The notes beneath the pieces were generated by a model. It saw only the letters and a program-made list of their open reading frames with translations, was not told the DNA's origin and searched no databases. From positions 16,100,800-16,164,799 of the forward strand of contig NC_079518.1 of the NCBI RefSeq assembly GCF_000801105.2: a stretch of 64,000 bases of DNA. Reading direction: 5' to 3'. Both the position numbers and the translations under genes were made by a program. Positions within the stretch are counted from its first letter, which is position 1, and every line of letters starts with the position of its first letter. Below, one piece after another: positions 42,400 to 53,254 of this stretch. The DNA comes from Raphanus sativus (Eukaryota > Streptophyta > Magnoliopsida > Brassicales > Brassicaceae).

Positions 42400-43250
42400 T
42401 AAAAAATGATCCATCTGGATGAAACTACAAATTTATGTTTGTTTTAGCAACTATATGCAACATCCAAGTTGATCACCCCAACTATCTTTAAAACTCATCT
42501 CGTATTTTCATGAAAATCTTGGTGAGTTATAATGAAACATCTCGATGCAAACTGCGAAATCATATGATTTTCCAAATCCAAAAATTTGTATTTCGCTAAA
42601 ACCATAAAACTAAAAGCTAATTTAAAACTTATATTAAAAAAAAACGAATTTAGTTACGTATATTTAAATCAATAACAAAAATATGACTAAGACAAATATG
42701 AAAATCTGATTAAAAATCAAATAAGAATATTTAAATCATTTTCTTATTGAACTCATTTATATAGAGAATAAAATATACATCAAATAAGCCAGCAAACAAA
42801 AATTTATTTAAATTTTTGTTCATCCAGATGAACTCTTAAGATGGACAAATAAACAGTCTCAAAAATATTAAGATGACTCATTTGGATAGATAATCTAAAG
42901 AAATCATCTAGATAGGGATAACAAATGAACAAACAAACAATCTCTAGCTCGCATCTCAAGTTTTTGATATATCAGGGAATGTATAATGTTAAGGCTTTCT
43001 GAAAAGATTCCAGCCAGATGTAAGTTCTCTTACTAACCAACGACATCAACTCTTAAAAGCTATTGTGAATCCATTTCTTTACTTTCTTAGAGGTTTTACA
43101 TATAGAAAACCAAATAGACATTCTCGTAAACAGGATTAAGGTTTGTATAGATCCTGAAGTGTACAAGGGTTAAGTGTTAACATCATAGGAACTCTAAAAC
43201 CCAACACTATATAAACAGATTACTCTGTTAAACTGTTCAGTGTATAAAAT
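42400..43250. other. Intergenic sequence
   Basis: AT-rich. Some words near 42780-42910 (CATCCAGATGAACTC, CATCTAGATAG) repeat loosely. No gene seen. Confidence 0.5.
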
Positions 43251-43348
43251 TTGTTGACCTTGACCAAAAACGTAGAGCCTTCTTCTCCATGTACATGTTC
43301 TTTCTTTGATTTTTTTTTACTTTGGATTTTTTCTTCAATATGAAATCA

Positions 43349-43432
43349 ATTCTCCCTTTGACTCCACTTTTTATAAACCACTATATATAGAGGTTCATAC
43401 AAGGTGGAGTCAAAGGAAGAATTGATTACAAA
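43349..43432. repeat. Imperfect palindrome at the broken left end of the Copia element
   Basis: AATCAATTCTCCCTTTGACT (from 43349) is the inverse of the segment ending AAGAATTGATT at 43432. Between them AACCACTATATATAGAGGTT is itself nearly palindromic. The outer half replaces the part of the LTR that should lie here. Confidence 0.85.
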
Positions 43433-43719
43433 GATACTCTACATAATGACATGGTCAAACTCATAAAGACTAAGGTTGAATGGGTCTTCTATGTGGCTGG
43501 ATGTAAACCTCTAATAGACTCTAGTCTTGAACTTGTATGGTCTTGGTTATGGACCATCCACTTCATGATTAGTAACACTCCCCCTTGGATGCCATAACCA
43601 TATCGGTTTTGTAACATGGTAATGTTGTCTCATTAAAACCTTACTAGGAAAACCTATTGGGATAAAACCATAGTTAAGGAAAAAGAGTACAACACACATT
43701 ACTCCCCCTGATTTGAACA

Positions 43720-45477
43720 TCACTGAAGGTCCTTGAGTCTACGCATGCCAATCTGCTGTTTGAGCTTCCTGAATGTGCTGGTAGGCAATGACTTGGTGAA
43801 GAGGTCGGCTGAATATTCACTAGACCGAATCTGTAGGATATCGACCTTTCCAGCTTTCTGCAACTCATGGGCAAAGAAGAACTTGGGTAGTATATGTTTG
43901 GTTCGGTCACCTTTTATATACCCGTCCTTGAGTTGAGCAATGCAGGCCGCATTGTCCTCATATATGATGGTCGGACCATTGTCCTCGACCATACCACTAT
44001 CTGATCGGATGTGTTGGGTCATAGACCTCAACCATACACACTCACGACTTGCCTCATGCATGGCTAAGATTTCTGAGTGATTAGATGAAGTGGCTGCTAT
44101 GGTTTGTTTCATGGATTGCCATGAAATCGCAGTACCACCATGAGTGAACACATAACCGGTTTGGGACCGACCATGATGTGGATCAGATAAGTAGCATGCA
44201 TCTGCAAACACTACCAAACCATCTTTGGTTTCATTGGTATAAAATAGACCCAAATCCTTAGTTCCTTGTATGTAATGTAGGATATGTTTAATTCTGTTCC
44301 AGTGCCTTTGGGTCGGACAAGAACTAAATCTTGATAGGAGGTTCACGGCAAAACATATATCTGGTCTAGTGTGGCTAGCCAAATACATTAATGCTCCTAT
44401 GGCACTGAGGTATGTCACTTCTGGACCCAGGACATCCTCATCGTCCTTCTTAGGACCGAATGGGTCAGTGTCCAAATCAAGGGACCTCACGACCATTGGG
44501 CTGCTCAATGGGTGAGCCTGGTCCATATAAAATCTCTTGAGTACTTTTTCAGTATATGCCATTTGATGCACAACGATTCCTCCTTTCATGTACTCAAGTT
44601 GCAACCCCAAACAGACTTTGGTTTTACCTAGGTCTTTCATTTCAAACTCTTTCTTGAGATATTCAACTGTTTGGGCGATTTCCCAAGAGGTTCCAATGAT
44701 GTTCAAATCATCAACATACACTGCTATGATAACAAATCCATTGTTTGCGAACTTCTTTATAAAGATACATGGACTGATAGGGTCGTTCTTATAACCTTCT
44801 TTGGCAAGGTATTCGCTTAAACGATTATACCACATTCGACCACTTTGCTTAAGTCCATATAAGGATTTGTTCAGCCTTATGCAGTGTTCTTCTCGAGAAC
44901 CTTTGTTAGCTTTAAGCTCAATACCCTCTGGTAATCTCATATATATTTCATTATCCAGTGGACCATAAAGGTATGCGGTTACAACATCCATCAACCGCAT
45001 ATCCAAATTTTCTTTTATGGCCAGATTTATTAAAAATCGAAATGTAGTGGCATCCACCACACGGGAGTATGTCTCCTCATAATTGATGCCTGGTATTTGT
45101 GAGAATCCTTGTGCTACAAGCCGTGTTTTGTATCTTATAATTGAACCATGTTCATTTCTCTTCCTCACAAAGACCCACTTATATCCCACTGGATTAATAT
45201 TAGAAGGTGTCAGGATAATCGGTCCATAGACATTCCTTTTCTTTAATGATTCTAATTCCACGTTTATGGCTTCTTTCCATTTGAGCCAATCAGATCTTTG
45301 AGTGCACTCTAGAATAGACGTGGGTTCATGATCCTCATTTAAGTCCATCATATCAAGGGCTACTTTATAAGCAAATATATCATCGATGTCGACATCTTGT
45401 CCCAGACATAAGATAATTAATTGAGATCTCTTCATTAGCACCTTCAGTACCATGAGGCTCGGTGTCCCGAGTCTCAT
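43720..45477 (-). CDS. Copia reverse transcriptase and RNase H
   Basis: A long open frame (585 codons) begins in the region between integrase and reverse transcriptase. It contains the RT motifs NPVGYKWVFVRKRN, RLVAQGFSQIPGINYEET, YGLKQSGRMWY and the catalytic YVDDLNIIG. The RNase H end has YLASHTRPDICFAVNLLSR, SDPHHGRSQTGYVF, YEDNAACIAQLKDGYIKGDR, TKHILPKFFFAHELQ and DLFTKSLP. This is the best preserved part of the element. It is not preceded by an in-frame integrase, so the polyprotein is broken. Confidence 0.92.
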   Translation of the reverse strand: MRLGTPSLMVLKVLMKRSQLIILCLGQDVDIDDIFAYKVALDMMDLNEDHEPTSILECTQRSDWLKWKEAINVELESLKKRNVYGPIILTPSNINPVGYKWVFVRKRNEHGSIIRYKTRLVAQGFSQIPGINYEETYSRVVDATTFRFLINLAIKENLDMRLMDVVTAYLYGPLDNEIYMRLPEGIELKANKGSREEHCIRLNKSLYGLKQSGRMWYNRLSEYLAKEGYKNDPISPCIFIKKFANNGFVIIAVYVDDLNIIGTSWEIAQTVEYLKKEFEMKDLGKTKVCLGLQLEYMKGGIVVHQMAYTEKVLKRFYMDQAHPLSSPMVVRSLDLDTDPFGPKKDDEDVLGPEVTYLSAIGALMYLASHTRPDICFAVNLLSRFSSCPTQRHWNRIKHILHYIQGTKDLGLFYTNETKDGLVVFADACYLSDPHHGRSQTGYVFTHGGTAISWQSMKQTIAATSSNHSEILAMHEASRECVWLRSMTQHIRSDSGMVEDNGPTIIYEDNAACIAQLKDGYIKGDRTKHILPKFFFAHELQKAGKVDILQIRSSEYSADLFTKSLPTSTFRKLKQQIGMRRLKDLQ

Positions 45478-46604
45478 TGGTTGGTACCTTAGGCATGGCC
45501 ATTTCGGTCTTTTCTGGACAATCTATGACCTTGGTTTCTTTTGCACCTTTCTTTAATTTACAAGGTCCTTTATCTTTGGAACCAATTGGTCTACCACGTT
45601 TGAGACGTGCTTTAGACTTTGTAGCCACTTGATTCTGTCCATCATGGACATCAATACTTATTGGTGCATTACAAGCTGGTATATAGGACTTAGTCACTCT
45701 TTTCGGGTCACCAAAGGAATCAGGCAATTGATTAGCTAGCTTTTGCAAATGAATTATTTTCTGGACCTCTAAATCACATGATTGAGTCCGAGGATCTTGC
45801 CATGATAAAGATGTTTGATTCCATATTATTGCTTTGCCCAGCTTGTTATTCTCTCCCCCTAATGTTGGGTACTCAGATTCATCAAAATGACAATCTGCAT
45901 ATCTGGCCTTAAACAAATCTCTTGTTGTTGGCTCAAGATATTAATAATGGTGGGAGAGTCAAATCCAACATATATTTCATCCTCCTTTGAGGTCCCATTT
46001 TTGTTCTCTGTGGTGGTGCAATAGGAACATACACAGAACATCCAAATGTTTTGATATGGGACACATCTGGCTCATGACCCGAGAGTAATTGGGACGGAGA
46101 ATATTTGTGTTCACTAGATGGCCTTATGCTTATCAATTCAGCAGCATGTAATACCGCATATCCCCAAGCTATGAGTAATGGTCGAGCTATGAGTTGGATT
46201 CTTTTAATGAAGGATTCGGCCAATCCATTATGTGTATGTACATGTGCCACGGAGTGTTCCACACTTACCCCCATGGACATACAGTAATCACTAAAAGCTT
46301 GAGAATTGAATTCATTAGCATTGTCAAGACGAATAGTTTTAAGTGGAAAATCTGGAAAGTGGGCTCTCAGTCTTATGATCTGGGCCAGTAATCTAGCAAA
46401 TGCCAGGTTTCTAGTGGATAATAAACAAACATGCGACCATCTGGTCGATGCATCAATGATGACCATAAAATATCGAAATGTCCCACAAGGTGGGTGTATT
46501 GGTCCACCTATATCGCCTTGAATCCTTTCCAGAAAGTTTAATGTTTCCTTATCACCTTTACAGGTGATGGCCTTATTAATTTCCCTTGTGAGCATGGAAC
46601 ACAT
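45380..46604 (-). pseudogene. Copia integrase and linker, frameshifted
   Basis: At 45933-46604 the integrase core shows its three acidic positions: IQGDIGGPI, IRLDNANEF and HNGLAESF. The zinc-binding HHCC part before it is mostly lost; only a remnant (CSMLTREINKAITCKG) is left. The following linker (45380-45916: KLANQLPDSFGDPK, KRGRPIGSKDKGPCKLK) is in another frame, which overlaps the RT frame by about 100 bp. Confidence 0.88.
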
Positions 46605-46674
46605 GGGAAGCTCTTAGGGAGAATTTTCCTATCTCTTAAGGAATGGCCAGTTGAGTTCAAGAGTATTTTACGCA

Positions 46675-47187
46675 TCATAGCCGAACCAGGATGGCCGTGC
46701 CTGTCGTGCATTGGTTAAAGGCTTCTCTGAACTCTTTAGTCATTGTGACATTAACTTCAATCATATTTGTATTAGCACAATAAAGGCCAATAGATATAGC
46801 ATGGATAGTCTCTAGGACTTTCTTATGGCCTTGGGCATTTTCATAAATCAAAAGAAATTCTTTTTTTCCCTCGCCCTTAGTTTCAATATGTAGACCATTC
46901 ATACGAATGTCTTTGAAACTTAGCAAATTTCTCTTTGATTTAGGAGAATATAATGCATTAGAGATTCCTAGATGCGTGCCATTAGGCATCATTAAGTGGG
47001 CCTGGCCATGGCCTTCAATAAGACTGGATGTGCCTACTATAGTATTGATATTGGCACTTCTTAGGGTGAGGTTAACAAAATATCTTTTATCTTTTAATAT
47101 AGTGTGGCTTGATCCACTATCCACCACTAGCATGTTCTTGTCTTCTTTCATTCCTGAAAAATAGACAAGGATCATCATCTTAGACAT
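46675..47187 (-). pseudogene. Copia aspartic protease region
   Basis: The frame contains MLVVDSGSSHTILKDKRYF with the catalytic D-S-G, then ALYSPKSKRNLLSFKDIRMN, usual for Copia proteases. It is separated from gag and integrase by stops or shifts. Confidence 0.85.
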
Positions 47188-47358
47188 TTCTTAATTATAA
47201 GAATGTTTTATTTGGCTTTGTTTAAATGTTCTTAGGAAGTTTAACTGGATATATAAAATCAAATTTATTTCATAGATAGAACTTTATTTCAAAGTAGTAG
47301 AACAAAAACATAAAGCCAAAGGGAAATGCAAAGACAAAAGCAACATGATGTCGAAATC

Positions 47359-48403
47359 TTAACTGGCCTCTTTAAGGCAATCCGAAGTCTCAAATCTAAG
47401 AAGGTCATCATTCTCATGGTCGAAATCATTCTCACCATCGTGATGGACCCAATGGGCCACAGGGTTCTTTCCCTTTATGCTCTCCTGGTAGAGTTTAACA
47501 AGGTGCTGGGGAGTTCTGCATCGGTTAGCCCAATGATTGGTCATCCCACACCGATGGCAAGGTGATTTGGTCGAGCCATGGGTTTTAAAGTCAGACTTAT
47601 ACCCACGGGCCGGCTTGGTAACCTCGGCCATAACCTCGGCCTCGGCCCCGACCATGGCGTGGTCTTGTTTGATACCCACGGTCAGGCCCTTGCCATTTTC
47701 CACGGCCTTTCACACGGCCATGGTTTGACTCTTTCTTTGGAGACTCATCTTTTGGCTCTATGGCCGCATGTGCCTCAGGTAATGCCTTAGCACCAGGAGG
47801 CCTCATCTCACTATTCCTCATGAGTAACTCATTGTTTTGCTCAGCTAGCAACAAACAAGAGATCAAATTTGCATAGGTTGAGAAACCCTTTTCTCGGTAT
47901 TGTTGCTGAAGCAAAACATTGCTTGTGTGGAATGTATAGAATGTCTTCTCTAACATGTCAGCATCAGTGATAGTCTTTCCACACAGTTTCAACTTTGAGA
48001 CTATCTTGAATAGAGCCGAGTTATACTCATCCATAGACTTAAAGTCTTGGATCCTTAGGTTGCTCCAATCATATAGGACCTTTGGTAAGAGTACCGTCCT
48101 CTGGTGATCATATCTAGATTTCAGTTCTGTCCAAAGTTCCAGAGGATTCTCAATAGTGAGATCTTGGTCTTTGAGACTTTCAGTAAGGTGATGGCGTATG
48201 ATTAAGATCGCACTGTATCTATCCTTCTCAAATGAGTCATTGCCATCAGTGATACAAGCACCAAGGTTTTTGGATTTCAAGAAGATCTTGGTGTCAAGTG
48301 CCCATTGAAGGTAATTGTCTCCGGAGACATTGAGGGCATCATACTCAAGATTGTTGATTTTCGACATTTGAATCAAATAATCCATAAAGGGATAAGGATT
48401 CAT
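47359..48403 (-). pseudogene. Copia gag with zinc knuckle, frameshifted
   Basis: The gag frame starts at 48403 (MNPYPFMDYLIQMSKINNLE) and includes DNYLQWALDTKIFLKSK, LWTELKSRYDHQ and FKSMDEYNSALFKIVSKLKL, the UBN2-type gag fold. The CCHC knuckle (CHRCGMTNHWANRC) lies in a different frame at 47359-47703, so a frameshift falls near 47600-47700 in the Gly/Arg-rich stretch. Confidence 0.88.
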
Positions 48404-48419
48404 AATAAGATGATCAATT

Positions 48420-49630
48420 CATGGATGCATGATCAATGGGGATTTTGAATGTTTGAAATGTTTTATATTTTTCAATCATCACTAATAAAATTCAATCATA
48501 AAAATCGATTTCAAGGTTGGTTTTATATCAAAATAAATTTTACCAAACACATATTTAAAAAAATCGATTTCAAGGTTGATTAATAATAACTATGTGATCA
48601 AATGATAACTTTATAATCAAATGTTTTCAAAACTAGTATTTAAAATTTATTATATGATATACTAATTTTAAAAACTAGATTATATTTATAATATTTGAAA
48701 TAAATATTTACTTTAGTCAAAGATTTTCATTTAAATAATCATAAAAGTTTTTCAAAAAAAAAAATTTCAGTTTCAAGACATCAATGGTCAAAGATTTTCA
48801 TTTATGGGTTTTAATATTTCATTTATTCTGATTTTGACTGATCACAAAGGATCAAAACGATTTTAGCTTTAGGGCGATCATGATTGTTTTTGAATTTTGG
48901 ATATTGGATTTTGCTGGTTGTGAAACCAAGCAAGAGAAAGAGTTTGATGTGTGTAATGGCCGATTTTATTTGGCAAACATCACATCAGTTTGATTTGAGA
49001 ATTTTGATGGGGTTTTTGATTAGGTCAGATTATACATTCATGTTTTTACATCTGGTAATAAGGCCAATCAAAGGATTGAATCATGGGTTTTTTAATCTTT
49101 CATCAAATCCGGATTCATGGATGACAAAAGGAGAGAGGAGCAGCCGATTTTATGAATGGCTTTTAGCTAAGGGGATTTGCAATCTTTCAATAATTTTTGT
49201 TTATGATTCAAAAGGTTCTTAGAATCATGATTCATATAGATCATGGATTCAAGATTAATATTTGAGATGATTTTATATCTACATATTTTTCACTTTTATA
49301 ATATCTATAGATTTCTATTGTTTTATAAGTTTTAGGATTCATATAAAATTCAGATTCATATAGATCTTTATAATCAAAATTCAGATATGTGGTGTTCTTA
49401 GATTTTAGGGTTAGATTATTTTACCTTTTCACCACAAGAATTCTGAATGGACCACCTTAAGAGAGAGAGGAGGATGATCCGCGGATGGTGGAGAGAGGTG
49501 GAGAAGTAGCCGGCGAGGGGCTGTGAAGACTGGCCGGCAGAAAACAAGGCTGAGCGCCGGAGGGGCTGGCCGGAGGAGAGGAGGTCGCCGGAGGAGAGCT
49601 TGCTCAGGTGGAGAGAGTTTCGTGCTGATA
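48420..49630 (-). other. Untranslated leader and AT-rich interior of the Copia element
   Basis: Between the gag start and the primer site there is about 1.2 kb without a supported frame. The part next to the LTR is GC-richer and carries CCGGC clusters (49500-49600). Confidence 0.6.
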
Positions 49631-49902
49631 ACGTGTTAAGATTTGAGAGAAGGTTTGTGAGAATGTGTTGTCTTATTTCTTATTGCTTACACCACTATAT
49701 ATAGTGGTTCATACAAGGTGGAGTCAAAGGGAGAATTGATTACAAAGATACTCTACATAATGACATGGTCAAACTCATAAAGACTAAGGTTGAATGGGTC
49801 TTCCATGTGGCTGGATGTAAACCTCCAAAAGACTCTAGTCTTGAACTTGTATGGTTTTCGTTATGGACCATCCACTTCATGATTCATAACAGTTTCGTAG
49901 AT

Positions 49903-52599
49903 TCATACATGTAATGAAGTCGTGGACACTGGACTTTGGATGTGGATATTATTCCGGCTCCTAGTAGGTCGTTGGCTTCCGCCAAAGTTAGCAGTGGGCA
50001 GCATGCTTTCTTCAGCTAGTGTCCTGAGTCTGTTAAGCTCAGGCAAAACAACACTCCCCAAGTCAGGTCTGTCTTTGCGTCTTAATTCAGCACACTGTAG
50101 AGCAAGTTTGGCTGCAACCAAAGCCTCTTGGAGTGGCCAGTCATGCACAGCAGGGTCTAACATCTCAGCGAAATTTCCGTTTTCGATTGCACTCTCGACG
50201 TGATAAGTCAAGCCCATTGGTGGCTTAGCTGTAAGTATTTGCAAAAGCATAATCCCAAAAGAGTAAATGTCTGATTTAGTCCCCAACATGCCGGTCTTCT
50301 GGTATTCTGGATCAATGTAACAGAATGTTCCAGCTGTTGAGGTCATTCTATATTGAGTTACAGTGTCAGCAACCGAAGGAGGGACTAGCCTTGCCAAGCC
50401 AACATCAGAAATCTTGCTAACGAAATGCTGGTCAAGTAAAATGTTTCCCGGTTTAAGGTCACGGTGCACCAAAGGCTCCGGTTTCATCTGGTGGAGGAAA
50501 TGAAGACCGGTTGCGATTTCAGCTGCTATGCGAAATCTTAGCTGCCAAGAAAGTACTGAAGAGTTTGGTCGTCTGAAAAGACAGTCATCTAAGCTACCAT
50601 TTGCCATGTATTCGTAGACTAAACATCCGTATTCCGGACAGGCTCCAAGTAGGAGAACCATGTTTGGATGTCTCATACAAGTTAATACTTCAACCTCTTG
50701 CTGGAACTGAGACCTTCCTTGTGCAGCGTCTGGTCTTAGAACTTTTATTGCCACTTGAGTATAATCTAGTGTTCCCTTGTAAACAGGACCATAGCCTCCT
50801 TCTCCAACTTTGCGACTCGGCGAGAAATCTTCAGTGGCTACTTCAATATCCTCAATTGTATATTTTCTATACCTCAAATCAGTTGTTGTTTTCACTAAAG
50901 GCTTTTTATTTTCCTCAATATGCTTTGTCTTTTGAGCTTCAAGTTCTGCTGTTCTGTGAGCTGCCACTGCAGTTTCAATCGCTGATCTGCTCTTTTCTTT
51001 CTCACTCTCAGCCATTGCTATCGCTGCTTCCTTGGCAAGTTTTACCTCTTCTAGTTTCTGTTCCTTACCTACTTTCCACTTGTGTAACTCAGTAGCCTGA
51101 GTAGTGAGAGAGAATAAGATTATGAGTAAGTTGGTGTGAGAGATTGAATCAGAGTGAAAATTAGTTTAAAAAACTCAAAACATACCGCCTTCTTAGCAGA
51201 GATTGCTTCCTTGCAGGCACTGTTATACATTTCCATTGTATGCTTTAGCTCCATTTTCAGCTTTGTCATCTCAGCTTCAATCTCATCCTGTCAAAAATTT
51301 TGATTAATCAATGGGAAAAAAAAAATAAAAAAAAAATAAAAAAGGCTGTTCTAATGCAAATGCGTGCTTACTTGGGACGATAGGGAACATGAAGGTCTAC
51401 CAGAGCTTGAAGAGAATGCTGTATATGAAGAGCCAAGATCTATGGACTGCTTATTTGAAGAAGAGAAACTAATACTATTTTCTTCATAATCAGAGGTGAG
51501 TGAGAAGCGGGGAACATCAAGATGGTCATCAAAGGAAGGGAACATAAGATCCACGCTTGGTCTTCCACTACTCACAAATGATATGTCAGAGTCTGTCATT
51601 GAGGGCTGGTATCTTCCTTCGTATCCTCTTCTCATAAAAGGAGACCTATTCATTCAACATTATTGGTGGTTTGCCTTTAATTTAAACTGCTGGAAAAAAA
51701 AAATGAAACAAGTTTATATAGGAGGTGGTAACAAACTTACTTGATCTCGATCTGTATCTCGTCATGTGTTCTTTGCATTGTATGTTGTTTCCTTTCAACT
51801 GCATTTGATCAGTAAGGTTAATAAAAAGTAGTTAAATAAACTATGTGACATGTTAGAACAAAAAAAAAAGAACTTAGTCGCATATATATATATATACCAT
51901 TCATATTGCTGGTTTGAGAATGCCGCAAAGTGGAGCTGGGAAGTGAAGATGTTGCTGACTTCATGGAGGAGATTTTTCCTTTAGAGATTGCATAAACTGT
52001 GCAGAAACTCGGTGCCCTTTTCATGACGGTGTTTGAAACATCAGCTGCTTTGAATCTCAAAAGATTCATCTTGGATGCACCAAGCACTAGAGTCTCGATT
52101 GCGTTCTTTTGAACATAATCAAGTATTCCTTTAGCCGCACTTACGTCCTCGACAATCACATCTTGGCAGATGACCTGTTGTTACAAGAACAAGAAAATTC
52201 AGTTCAAAATGAACACATATATATATATATATGTTTGAAAAAAAAGATTAGCAAAAGAGGCCCACGTCTTTTCTAGCACAAAAGCAGCGGAATGGAAGAA
52301 ACAATTCTGTCTTGTCATCGCCTGACCTATTCGGGTAAGACCCTGAAATTAACAACAACCACATTTCATTCAATTTCATGAAACAAGAACACAAAGGGTT
52401 TAACGATGGATGGATCATTATTATTCATACCTGAATAGGGAAGAGAAGGGAACTGTTTGAGTTTGACATGAAGAAGAGTAAGAGTCTGTCCTTTGCTAAC
52501 AAGGTTTTCCACTGTCCATCTCAACGCGTTCTGACTCTCTTTGTCTTTGTCAATGGCCAATGTAATGCTTTCTTCTCTTTTCTCCCCGCTTTTCAACAT
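49903..52599 (-). CDS. USP-domain receptor-like cytoplasmic kinase (At5g35380-like, no U-box)
   Basis: Seven exons: 52431-52599, 52266-52342, 51898-52174, 51741-51798, 51372-51645, 51186-51287 and 49903-51096. They sum to 2151 nt, an unbroken 716 residues. The N-terminal universal-stress-protein domain has [27 protein letters not shown] and [11 protein letters not shown] Ser-rich linker and a charged coiled coil ([40 protein letters not shown]) follow. The kinase domain has [25 protein letters not shown] and DVG in place of DFG, as is usual in this family. It ends [10 protein letters not shown] with no U-box, unlike the PUB relatives. The Copia LTR begins 11 bp after the stop codon, so the native 3' UTR has been displaced. 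Confidence 0.93.
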
Positions 52600-53254
52600 T
52601 TTTTTTCACTTCCCTTGTCTTGTGTATTGTTGGTTTGTGCAACAAAACAGATACTTGATGGGTTTATATATAAATTGCAACTATGTTTGAATATGGCTAA
52701 TTTTAGAAAAACACATCCCGACAACTCTCTTTCTGTACAAAGAGTCAGTGGGTGCATTTTTCATCTAGGTGCACTATTCCTGATGTTCTAGAAGTTGTTG
52801 CTTCTCTGGGTTTGACCAGAGACCAACAAATATTATCTGAAAATGAAACAAACTTGTTGTTTTAGTTCAAATCCTGATTAAGACGTGTTGACTAAAACCC
52901 AGCCAAGGAGAAAGACTCCCCATGTTTTAGGGTTTTGACATATATAGAAAAATGAGGGGATCATGTGTTCTGTTGATTATAAGACGAAACAGAAAATTAA
53001 AAAAAAAAAGAGAGAATTGAGTAATGTTGTTGTATGATGTAATCTTAAAAAGCACATCACAGGTCAGCAATTCAAGTTTCACCACAACCCTATTTTTAGA
53101 ATGCTTCTTTTCATGCAAAGCCTTTCTCTCTCTACCATTCATTTCCTCTCATCAGCTGTGTCTTCCATCTCAAGCTGTAAACATTGTCTTCTTCTCTCAA
53201 GAGGGCACGCGCCTCTCTAATGCAGGTGCGTTCCCCCAAAAGCTATTCAACGCC
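52600..53254. promoter_or_regulatory. Divergent promoter region between USP kinase and PRK1
   Basis: The start codons of the two kinases lie 655 bp apart and point away from each other. For the minus-strand gene TTTATATATAAA at 52663-52674 is a likely TATA box. For the plus-strand gene ACATATATAGAAA near 52938 is a weaker candidate. Confidence 0.5.

Larger units (their letters stand above)
43378..49891 (-). mobile_element. Ty1/Copia LTR retrotransposon, decayed
   Basis: The element lies on the minus strand. Its 5' LTR (49634-49891) starts TGTTATGAATCATG and ends TCTTAACA, followed by CGTTATCAGCACGA as a candidate primer site. The partial 3' LTR (43378-43577) follows a purine tract (CCAAGGGGGAG). 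By eye the shared 200 bp of the LTRs differ at nine positions. The coding order is gag, zinc knuckle, protease, integrase, reverse transcriptase and RNase H, as in Copia, but split over several frames. Confidence 0.93.
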
